From: CAIVVT01 sp963757265
GTDB lineage: Bacteria; Acidobacteriota; Terriglobia; Bryobacterales; Bryobacteraceae
Assembly (NCBI GenBank): GCA_963757265.1
Contig: CAVWRA010000004.1
Coordinates: 434,001 to 498,000, forward strand
Length of the DNA stretch: 64,000 nt
Direction of reading: 5' to 3'
The translations under genes and the position numbers were made by a program. The number at the start of each line of letters is the position of its first letter. Position 1 is the first letter of the stretch. This document shows, piece by piece, positions 1 to 7,672 of the stretch. The notes below the pieces were generated by a model. It searched no databases. It saw only the letters and a list, made by a program, of their open reading frames with translations, and was not told the DNA's origin.

Positions 1-2
1 AT

Positions 3-686
3 ACCCGCGAGCGCCTGCGTTTCGGCGCGCTGGCCGGACTGGCCATAGCCTGCGCCTCGCCCTTCATCTCGCTGCTGGGCTTCACCTGGCTTCATCCCTT
101 CATACGCAACTACTTCGTCCCCAACCCGAATTGCTTCCCCATTTTCCCCTGGGGCGCATTCCTTGCTTTCGGCCTGAGCTGCGGCTCGGGGCTGCGCCTG
201 GTGAAAGAAGAAGACCTGAGCCGGGTGATGCAATGGGCCGCGCTGGGCGGGATCGTCCTGGTCCTGGGCGCGCGCTTCGCCGCCGACCTGCCCTTCAGCC
301 TGTATCCGCAATCCGATTTCTGGCTCAACAGTCCGGCCCTGATCTTCATCAAGACCGGCGTCATCCTGCTGATCGCCTGCTGGGCCTTCCTGCTCAACAA
401 TTACCTCAACCCCAATGGCTGGAGCTTCGTGCGCCAGCTCGGCACCACGTCGCTGCTGGTCTACTGGGTCCACACCGAGCTCGTGTACGGCCGCTGGCTG
501 GGGGCGTTTAAGGAAAACCTGAGCATTCCGCAGACGGTCCTCATGGCCTTCTTCGTGATAGCCCTGATGGTCCTGCTCTCGGTGGCGCGCACCGGTTGGA
601 AGGGTTTCCCCGGAGTCCTGCCAGTGGCCCGGGAATGGTGGGCCTCCGTCCGCCAGCCCCTGCCTCAACCCGCCACCGGCGACTAG
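3..686 (+). CDS. Membrane acyltransferase, C-terminal part (HGSNAT/DUF1624-like)
   Basis: The reading frame is already open at base 3, so the gene begins before the window and about 227 C-terminal residues are seen. They form five or six hydrophobic segments. A WVHTELVYG motif lies near the end, as in heparan-alpha-glucosaminide N-acetyltransferase-like/DUF1624 integral membrane acyltransferases, which acylate envelope sugars. The N-terminal segment, with the usual conserved Asp/Arg of the family, is outside the window, so activity cannot be judged. A GTG at 201 is an internal codon and should not be used as a start. The gene converges on the secreted propeller protein and the open frames overlap by 4 bases. 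A distant relative of the same superfamily lies at 52.6 kb. Confidence 0.7.
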   Translation, partial: TRERLRFGALAGLAIACASPFISLLGFTWLHPFIRNYFVPNPNCFPIFPWGAFLAFGLSCGSGLRLVKEEDLSRVMQWAALGGIVLVLGARFAADLPFSLYPQSDFWLNSPALIFIKTGVILLIACWAFLLNNYLNPNGWSFVRQLGTTSLLVYWVHTELVYGRWLGAFKENLSIPQTVLMAFFVIALMVLLSVARTGWKGFPGVLPVAREWWASVRQPLPQPATGD

Positions 687-1693
687 CTCCTCCGCGCCCA
701 CCATCCGCGGCCGATCCCGGCTACTGCGCCATTCCCTCTGGCGTTGCCGCAGCTCCTCCAGCGCGATGCGTGCATCCCAGCGCTCGCGGCCCGCTCCGTT
801 CTGCATCCGGGCACACCCATGCTTCCAGGTCCGCCGGGGCGGCCCCGAATATCGGCCCGGCGGCCGGGTCGAACGTCCGTCACGAATTTGATCTTCCCGT
901 TCCCCGGGTCGAGTGTGACCACCTGGCTGTACACCACCGGCCCGAAGGCATTGAACCCCGTCGGCACCAGCTTGAACGCGTAGAACCTGCCTCTCACCTC
1001 AACGCTCGCGCCCAGGTTCAGCGCCGTAGGTGCGACCGGCGTCACGACTCCCGTCCACGGATTGATGCGGTACAGTTCGGGATCGACTTTCGGCGTCATC
1101 GTCAGCGTCACCGGGTCGATCGTGAACGCGTCGAAACTGGCGTACAACTTCCCTCCGACCCCATAAATCGTCTCGTCGCACAGGTTCATGGTGCCATCCG
1201 GATTGATCGTGTATGGGACGGATGGATCCGCCGGCATGCCCGTGGCCCGGATCAGGTGCGCCGCCCCGCTCTCCCGGTCCACCCGGTACAGGTTGTTGTT
1301 GAAATCGGTGGCAAACAACTTGCCCTCGACTTCAGCCAGCGAGAACGCGTTATACCCCAGCCCGGTAGCGCCAACGACCGTGACCGCCCCAGTCGCCGGA
1401 TCGATCGTTTCCAGATTGCCTGAATAAGTCAGGCTGTACAGCCTCCCCTCCGGCCCCGGAACCAGATTGGACTGTCCCTCCGGCGTCGGTGGGCCGATCT
1501 GATGAAAAACCCCAGTCTTCAGATCGATCGTTCCAAATTGCTGGTAACCGGTTACCACATACGCCACAGGGTCGGCGTTGAATGAAAAGGTGAGCGCAGG
1601 CCCGAGTGAAAGGGTCTGCATTTGTTGGCCAAAGGCGGAAGTTGTTGCGAGCAACGCCAGTAGACCTAACGTCGCGAAAGTTCTGTTTTTCAT
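683..1693 (-). CDS. Secreted beta-propeller-like protein, probable C-terminal frameshift
   Basis: The first 22 residues are a clear signal peptide (MKNRTFATLGLLALLATTSA, then FGQ). The mature part has recurring units with 'Y.ID..TG' and 'L.YRVDRESG', resembling the propeller-like repeats of exported Acidobacteria proteins; no enzyme motif is seen. AGGAGG sits 7-8 bases before the ATG. After residue ~275 the protein turns abruptly Arg/Gly-rich. If base 871 is treated as an extra base, the frame reads on as FDPAAGPIFGAAPADLEAW, in keeping with the repeats, and stops at 721, clear of the convergent acyltransferase. I therefore think the true end is near 721 and the last ~60 residues of the open frame are spurious. 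Function unknown. Confidence 0.6.
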   Translation of the reverse strand: MKNRTFATLGLLALLATTSAFGQQMQTLSLGPALTFSFNADPVAYVVTGYQQFGTIDLKTGVFHQIGPPTPEGQSNLVPGPEGRLYSLTYSGNLETIDPATGAVTVVGATGLGYNAFSLAEVEGKLFATDFNNNLYRVDRESGAAHLIRATGMPADPSVPYTINPDGTMNLCDETIYGVGGKLYASFDAFTIDPVTLTMTPKVDPELYRINPWTGVVTPVAPTALNLGASVEVRGRFYAFKLVPTGFNAFGPVVYSQVVTLDPGNGKIKFVTDVRPGRRADIRGRPGGPGSMGVPGCRTERAASAGMHASRWRSCGNARGNGAVAGIGRGWWARRS

Positions 1694-1717
1694 ACTGATC
1701 CTCCTATTTCAGTCAGG

Positions 1718-1753
1718 CGCATTCTGCGTCTACTCAGATAGGCGCAGAATGCG
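1718..1753. promoter_or_regulatory. Perfect 11-bp inverted repeat between divergent genes
   Basis: CGCATTCTGCG (1718-1728) and its exact reverse complement CGCAGAATGCG (1743-1753) are separated by 14 bases. The pair lies between the start of the secreted propeller protein (minus strand, ATG at 1693) and the candidate promoter of the ECF sigma gene (plus strand). The position suits a dimeric regulator site controlling one or both genes, or an mRNA hairpin in the 5' leader of the minus-strand gene. There is no T-run, so a terminator is unlikely. Confidence 0.4.
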
Positions 1754-1756
1754 TCA

Positions 1757-1786
1757 GGAAACTATCACCCGGTGCGGCGCTATAAT
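1757..1786 (+). promoter_or_regulatory. Candidate promoter of the ECF sigma gene
   Basis: A perfect TATAAT (1781-1786) lies 18 bases after GGAAAC (1757-1762). GGAAC-like -35 elements are typical of ECF-dependent promoters, which would fit autoregulation, whereas TATAAT is a housekeeping -10, so the sigma class is unclear. Transcription would start near 1793, only about 8 bases before the ATG at 1801. There is no good Shine-Dalgarno sequence before that ATG, which is consistent with a very short or leaderless mRNA. Confidence 0.35.
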
Positions 1787-1800
1787 TCAGCCCATAGGCG

Positions 1801-2400
1801 ATGCAGAGGGCGAACCAACCGGATGAGCCGGCTGCGGGTGACGTCAGCCAGTTGCTGCGCGCCTGGAGCGGCGGCGACCAGGGCGCGCTGGAAAAGCTGA
1901 CGCCGATTGTTTATGCCGAACTGCACCGTCTGGCACGGCGCTACATGGCAGGCGAGTGCCCCGGCCACAGCCTGCAGGCGACGGCGCTGGTGAATGAGGC
2001 CTACATGCGCCTGGTGGAGTACCGGCGCATGCAATGGCAGGATCGCGCACACTTCTTCGCCGTTTCGGCGCAGTTGATGAGGCGCATTCTGGTCGAGCAT
2101 GTGCGCCGCCATAACCTGAAGCGCGGAGGTGACCTGCAGCGGGTCTCGCTGGAAAAGGCGGCCGTCGTGGACGGCGGCCGGGCTACGGACCTGGTGGCGC
2201 TGGATAACGCAATGAACGCGCTCGCGCGGCTGGATCCACGCAAAGTGCAGGTGGTCGAAATGCGTTTCTTTGGCGGACTCAGCGTGCAGGAAACGGCAGA
2301 GGTCCTGAAGGTCTCGGCCGTCACCGTCATGCGCGACTGGAACACCGCCAGGGCGTGGCTGTGCCGCGAATTGACAGGCGGGCCAGACGATGGATCCTGA
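1801..2400 (+). CDS. ECF-type RNA polymerase sigma factor (Sigma70_ECF family)
   Basis: This 199-residue protein directs RNA polymerase to a specific promoter set. Region 2 spans roughly residues 15-95, with the HRLARRYM segment and ALVNEAYMRL, and ends in AHFFAVSAQLMRRILVEH, characteristic of the Acidobacteria/Planctomycetes ECF group (TIGR02999-like). Region 4 (about 130-190) has the helix-turn-helix SVQETAEVLKVSAVTVMRDW. No anti-sigma gene follows. Instead the Ser/Thr kinase gene begins inside its 3' end (11-base overlap), the usual sigma-kinase pairing in which the kinase is thought to control the sigma factor. The sigma gene is intact although the partner kinase is broken. Confidence 0.9.
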   Translation: MQRANQPDEPAAGDVSQLLRAWSGGDQGALEKLTPIVYAELHRLARRYMAGECPGHSLQATALVNEAYMRLVEYRRMQWQDRAHFFAVSAQLMRRILVEHVRRHNLKRGGDLQRVSLEKAAVVDGGRATDLVALDNAMNALARLDPRKVQVVEMRFFGGLSVQETAEVLKVSAVTVMRDWNTARAWLCRELTGGPDDGS

Positions 2401-5400
2401 ACGCTGGAAACAGATCGATAGCCTGCTGCAGGCGGTGCTGGAGCGCCGGCCCGGCGAGCGCGACGCATTCCTGAGCCAGGCCTGCGCGGGCGACGAAGCG
2501 CTGGAACGCGAAGTCCGTTCGCTGCTGGCGTCGCAGCAGCAGGCAGGGAGCTTTCTGGAAAGCCCGGCGATCGAGGCGGCGGCGCGGGATCTCGCCCGCC
2601 GGCAGAGCGAAGAGACGCAAGTTGAAGGCGATTTCCAGATCGGCCGGACGGTCTCGCATTACCGCATTGCCGGAAAGCTGGGCGAAGGCGGCATGGGGGT
2701 GGTCTACAAGGCCGCGGACACCCGGCTGCAGCGTTTTGTCGCTCTCAAGTTCTTGTCGGACGAATTCGCTCGCGCATCCCGAAGGCTTGAATCGTTTCCA
2801 GCGCGAGGCGCGCGCCGTCGCGGCCTTGAATCACTCCAACATCTGCACAATTTATGACATCGGCGAACAGGACGGCCACCCCTTCATCGTCATGGAGTAT
2901 CTCGAGGGCGCCACGCTGGGGCAGCGCATCGCCGGCAGCCCGTTGGAGCTGGATCCGCTGCTGGCATTCGGAATTGAGATCGCCGATGCGCTTGGATGCC
3001 GCCCACGCCGCCGGCATCGTCCACCGCGACATTAAGCCGGGCAACATTTTTATCATCGGGTCCGCCGGCGGGCGCCCCGGCCACGCCAAGATCCTCGACT
3101 TCGGCCTGGCTCGACTAGGTCGGGCCGGACCGTGCCGATGAGCCTCATACCATGCCCGGCGCCACTGTCTGGGCACCGCCGCTTACATGTCGCCGGAGCA
3201 GGCGCTCGGGAGGCCGCTGGACGCGCGTGCCGACTTGTTCTCCTTCGGGATAGTGCTCCATGAAATGGCCACCGGCACTGCGTCTCGTGGCCGGGGTCCG
3301 GCCGGGCGTCGAAGTGTCACCGGAGCTGGATCGCATCATCTCGAAATGCCTGCAGAGCGACCCCGATCGGCGCTACCAGCACGCTTCAGAAATCCGCGCC
3401 GCCCTCCAGCGCCTGAAACAGGATACCGATTCGGCGCGGGCGGCAACCAGCGCCAGGCCCGAAGCCATAACTGGCATTGCAAAACGCTGGAAGGTGATCG
3501 TTCCCGCCGCCGCGGCTGCGCTGGTGCTCTCCACCGCGGGTTACTTTTATCTTCACCGAACGCCAAAACTCACGGACGCCGGCCCGATTGTCCTCGCCGA
3601 TTTCGCAAACACGACGGGCGACCCCGTGTTTGACGGAACGCTTCGCCAGGGGTTGGCCGTGCAGCTTGAACAATCGCCTTACCTCAGCCTCGTTTCCGAC
3701 GAGCGGATCCAGCAGGTGTTGCGTCTGATGGGCCGGCCGGGGGACGCGAGGCTGACTCCCGATCTCGCCCGCGAAATCTGCGAGCGAACCGCCAGTGCCG
3801 CCGTCCTGGACGGGTCGATTGCGCGCCTCGGAAGCCAGTACGTCTTGGGGCTGCGCGCCCAGAACTGCCGTACCGGAGACACCCTCGACGAGCAGCAGGT
3901 GCAAGCGGCAAGAAGAGAAGACGTCCTGAACGCCCTCAGCCGGATTGCCAGTACATTCAGAACCCGGGTGGGCGAATCGCTCACCACGGTCCAACAGCAC
4001 GACACGCCGCTCGCCTGCGGCCACCACGCCCTACGTTCGAAGCCCTGAAAGCTTATAGCTCGGGCTTTAAGGTTGCCTTCTCAACTGGTCTTGCCTCTGC
4101 CGTACCCCTTTTCAAGCGCGCCATTGAGATCGACCCAAGATTCGCGATGGCATACGCTCACTTGGGGCTCGTCTACAGCAGCATGGGAGAGTCTCTCTTT
4201 CCTCGGAGTGCACGAGCAAGGCCTATCAGTTGCGGGACCGCGTCAGCGAGCGGGAGAAGTTCTTTATTGAGGTTACCTATGATCGGCAGGTGACGGGAAA
4301 CCTGGAGAAGGCGCGACAGACTTGTGAGTCGTGGGCGCAAACTTATCCTCGCGACGCCAATACTCACGCGTTGTTATCGGGGCTTGTTAACCAGGGCACC
4401 GGCAGATATGAACAGTCGATCGAAGAAGCCAACAAAGCGATCGGGTTGAACCCTGACTTAGTCCCGCATACGTCAATCTCGCCTTCAGCTATATCTGGCT
4501 CGACCGTCTCCAAGAGGCCCAGGCGGCCCTCCAGCGCGCCTCCGAACGGAAACTCGAAATGGCGGAGAATCTGATCGCGCGATATTACATTGCATTCTTG
4601 ACGGATGACAGGCCTGGCATGGAGCGGGCGATTGCCCTGAGCCGGGGAAGAACCGGAGTGGAAGACTGGCTGACCTACCAGGAGGCTTTGGTGTTGGCTC
4701 ACTCGGGTCGCCTGCAGCAGGCTGGGACAATGTCCCGCCGCGCGGCGGGCCTGGCCCGGCAGGCGGGCCAGCGGGAAAGGGCGGCGATGTTCGAAGCCGG
4801 AGAGGCAGTGTGGGAAGCTTTCTTCGGGAACGCACCAGCGGCGCGGCGCGGCGCGATGGCGGCACTCGAGTCTTCCAGGGGCCGGGATGTGGAATTCGGC
4901 GCTGCGTTCGCACTGGCGTTGGCGGGCGATTCTTCCCGGCCGCAGGCACTCGCGGACGACCTCGACAGGCGCTTCCCGGAAGATACGTCGGTCAGATTCA
5001 GTTATCTGCCGGCGCTGCGCGGACTTTTCGCATTGAAGCACAACGAGTCCTCAAAGGCGATCGAGCAGTTACAGATCGCCGTTCCCGACGAACTGGCGGT
5101 GACGGGCTGTGGCTTTTTTGTCTTCTTTGGAAACCTCTATCCGGCGTATGTGCGGGGAGAGGCCTATCTGGCTGCACACAAGGGCGCCGAGGCCGCCGCC
5201 GAGTTCCAGAAGATTCTCGATCATTGCGGCCTCATTCTGAGCGATCCCGTGGGCGCGCTGGCGCGCCTGCAATTGGCCCGGGCGCTCGCGTTGTCGGGAG
5301 AAGAGACCAGGGCCAGGACTGCCTACCAGCATTTTCTCACCCTCTGGAACAACGCCGACCCCGACATCCCGGTTCTACGCCAGGCTAAGGCCGAATACGC

Positions 5401-5413
5401 CAGGTTGCGTTAA
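2390..5413 (+). pseudogene. Ser/Thr protein kinase with TPR region, multiple frameshifts
   Basis: Read across frames, this is one Pkn2/PknB-type kinase gene overlapping the ECF sigma gene. Recognisable parts are the glycine-rich loop LGEGGMGVVYKA, VALK (ATP Lys), the catalytic loop HRDIKPGN, DFGLA, GTAAYMSPEQ, a single membrane helix (about 3500-3550) and a C-terminal TPR region from about 4040 to the stop at 5413. The frame breaks near 2772 (extra base), 2994 (extra G), 3131 (extra), 3169 (missing), 4023, 4197 and 4462. Near 3275 about 20 codons between 'EMATG' and 'PALRLVAGV' appear lost with a further frame change. Protein-level conservation is good on both sides of each break, so decay is recent or the sequence contains indel errors. 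As written, only the first ~130 residues plus out-of-frame residues would be made, with no kinase activity. Confidence 0.8.
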
Positions 5414-6036
5414 ACCAGATTCGCCGTCCTCATCTACCGTCGTCTCAATCCTTGGATGGACGTCTCCCGTGTGGGGCTATCGTCCACGTCCGCGCCGGAC
5501 CTCCGGCTCCGGCTTCCCAGTGTCTTCCCGGCGTCAACCTCTATCGGCGTTTCGCTCCCTCCACAATCTCCGCAAACGGTTTGGTCCGAACGGACGCCGC
5601 CACCACAAACTGGACCATCGCCGGCTAGTTAGAACCTGCTACCCGGTGCCAGCACGCCGAGCCGCGTCCTGACCGCGCCCCCCCCCCACGCACCGTGCGC
5701 CAGATTCGACGTCACCGTGAAAAACACGGTTTTTACCGTGTTCTGACCGTGAAAATACCGGGTTTTTGCCATTCCGCGCAACTACGGTTTTCTAAAGGAC
5801 TTAGCCGAAATTGGCGGAAAATGCGTGCACACCGTTGGCGCAAGTGCCTCATTTCAGGTGACTTACGCGACCGTCACCGTACTTCACGGTGGATCTATGG
5901 CAAACAAAGGACTTAAGCGAATTCAGGGGGCATCTTGACCAACATTAACACGCCGCACCATGCGCCAGGGTAGATCTATGGCAAACAAATGACTTAGCAA
6001 CATTAAGCCGTTTTTCGCCACGAGCCGGTCAGGAGC
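5414..6036. repeat. Repeat-rich intergenic spacer
   Basis: About 620 bases without a credible gene. It has a run of 10 C (5678-5687), several ACCGTG/CACGGT motifs (5714, 5725, 5735, 5746, and the palindrome ACCGT-ACTTC-ACGGT at 5876-5890), and two copies of GATCTATGGCAAACAAA (5892-5908 and 5973-5989), each followed after one base by GACTTA. Two more GACTTA cores follow AAAG at 5795 and GGT at 5856. Composition is less GC-rich than in the flanking genes. It looks like an accumulation of short repeats rather than a coding remnant. Confidence 0.55.
5714..5735 (+). terminator. Hairpin with T-run, candidate intrinsic terminator
   Basis: The stem ACCGTG (5714-5719) pairs with CACGGT (5725-5730) across an AAAAA loop and is followed by a run of T (5730-5734). 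It lies about 300 bases after the stop of the kinase-TPR gene, so it could end that transcript. It is also part of a family of ACCGTG repeats here, so it may instead be repeat structure. Confidence 0.4.
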
Positions 6037-6477
6037 CTATTTTCGCTTGTCCAGGCTCTCCAGCTCTTTCCAGATGTCCTCGTCGTGCGGGGTCCATTCG
6101 GCCGCCTTCTGGCCGGTGGTGTGCACCTCGGGCTCCGTTAAGGTTCCGTGGCCGTAAGGACAGATCGACTCCCTTTGCGGCGGGCTCAGCAGCGTCGCAC
6201 GGCTCCACGAGCCTGTTTCCAGCGGCATTCTGAGCCGCCGCAGGCAGGTCCGGCAGCGCATCCGCTGGTCCCACACGGCCACGTACACTAAACCGATCCC
6301 AAACAGGAAATACAACAGAATCAATGTGGTCCACGCCAGATCCTGACCGAAGCGCGAAACCCTGTGGCTCAGGAACAACTCCGGTTCGGGGAGCAGCCAG
6401 ACCAAGCCGTCCCACACTGCGCGCATGAACAGCACTACGGCCGCCAGTTTGGCCACGAAATACGCCCAGTACTTCAT
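6037..6477 (-). CDS. Small membrane protein with zinc-ribbon-like cysteines
   Basis: This 146-residue protein has two hydrophobic segments (about residues 5-28 and 48-70), followed by a cytoplasmic-looking tail containing CRTCLRRLRMP and, about 30 residues later, CPYGHG. The paired CxxC and CPxGH motifs suggest a bound zinc. The C-terminus is charged (DEDIWKELESLDKRK). GGAGG lies close before the ATG at 6477. Similar short proteins with this CRTC/CPYGHG pattern are, as far as I recall, restricted to Acidobacteriota, and their function is unknown. It is probably a single-gene unit, separated by about 70 bases from proline dehydrogenase. Confidence 0.65.
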   Translation of the reverse strand: MKYWAYFVAKLAAVVLFMRAVWDGLVWLLPEPELFLSHRVSRFGQDLAWTTLILLYFLFGIGLVYVAVWDQRMRCRTCLRRLRMPLETGSWSRATLLSPPQRESICPYGHGTLTEPEVHTTGQKAAEWTPHDEDIWKELESLDKRK

Positions 6478-6546
6478 TCGCCTCCGCTACTTGTTTAGAC
6501 TGATGCCGGGGTGCAAAGTTCCAAGGCTTTCTGGGAACCTCGGAAC

Positions 6547-7458
6547 TTAGGCCCGCAGCAGGTTTTTGGCCAGGAAGATCACATTGGCCGGGCGTTCGGC
6601 CAGGCGGCGCATGAAGTACGGATACCAGGCGTCGCCGAACGGCACGTACAGCCGCACGCCGTAGCCTTTCGCGGCCAGGCTGGCCTGCAGGTCGCGGCGC
6701 ACGCCGTACAGCATCTGGAACTCGAAATCCTCACGTTTGCGGCCCGTCTCGCGCACGGCGGCAAGCGTGCCCTCGATCATCTGCGGATCGTGCGTCGCAA
6801 TCGCCGGGAAGGCCCCTTCCGCGATCAGCAACCGGCTTAGTTTCAAATAATTCCGGTCAACCTCTGATTTTTCGGGAAAGGCCACTGCGGCCGGCTCGTC
6901 GTAGGCCCCCTTGCACAGCCGGACGGGGATGCCCAGGCGATTCATGCGCCGCAGGTCGTCCGCGCTGCGATAGAGGTAAGCCTGCAGCACGCAGCGCACG
7001 TGGCCGTACTGTTGGTGCATCTCCTCGACGATGGCCAGCGTGCGGTCCACATACTCGCTCGACTCCATGTCGATCTCCAGCCGGCTGTCCTGGTCGGCGG
7101 CGATTCTCGCAAGCATCGCCGTGTTGGCCCGGCACAACTCGGTGGAGAGACTTAAGCCCAGTTGTGTGAGCTTGATGGAGACCGTCAGCGGCAGTCCCGT
7201 TTGCGCTATGGCGTGGTAGATCCCCTCGATGCCGGCGCGGAACTGGGCCGCTTCAGCGGTCGTAGTCACGCTCTCGCCAAGCTGGTCGATCGTGGCCGCA
7301 AGCCGCTCGGCGTGGAGCTTACGACAGACCTCCATGGCGGCATCCAGTGTGTGCCCGGCGACGAAGCGCCGCGTCAGGCCCTCGGTGAGGCGCGAAGTTT
7401 CCATCCACCGTCGCAGCTGCCGATGTTCAGAAAGATGGATGAAGACATGCCGCAACAT
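6547..7458 (-). CDS. Proline dehydrogenase (monofunctional)
   Basis: This FAD enzyme oxidises L-proline to pyrroline-5-carboxylate, feeding electrons to the quinone pool, the first step of proline catabolism. The 303-residue length matches stand-alone PRODH rather than the bifunctional PutA. The (beta/alpha)8 barrel signatures are present: DMESSEYVDRTL, VLQAYLYRSADDL (flavin/substrate region), RLCKGAYDEP, and the C-terminal helix YFMRRLAERPAN whose two arginines bind the proline carboxylate. GGGAG precedes the ATG at 7458. No P5C dehydrogenase is adjacent, so the second enzyme must be encoded elsewhere. The gene is divergent from the alpha-galactosidase. Confidence 0.9.
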   Translation of the reverse strand: MLRHVFIHLSEHRQLRRWMETSRLTEGLTRRFVAGHTLDAAMEVCRKLHAERLAATIDQLGESVTTTAEAAQFRAGIEGIYHAIAQTGLPLTVSIKLTQLGLSLSTELCRANTAMLARIAADQDSRLEIDMESSEYVDRTLAIVEEMHQQYGHVRCVLQAYLYRSADDLRRMNRLGIPVRLCKGAYDEPAAVAFPEKSEVDRNYLKLSRLLIAEGAFPAIATHDPQMIEGTLAAVRETGRKREDFEFQMLYGVRRDLQASLAAKGYGVRLYVPFGDAWYPYFMRRLAERPANVIFLAKNLLRA

Positions 7459-7672
7459 GGCGTAGGCTCCCTATCCACATTATCGGATGCGTACGCGTAA
7501 GGGAACAGCACCTTAGCGTGGTGGCACATTTCCTGACGCTAGCGCGACGCCTCCGGCGCACTGCCCTCGGGCCTGATGAAGGCTGGCGGGGATCGGCACA
7601 ACGCCGCGGCGATCGCGCAACTGAAACTGCCGTTACGGTAAGGCGCCTGGATGAACGCAGGAGGGGAGTGAG

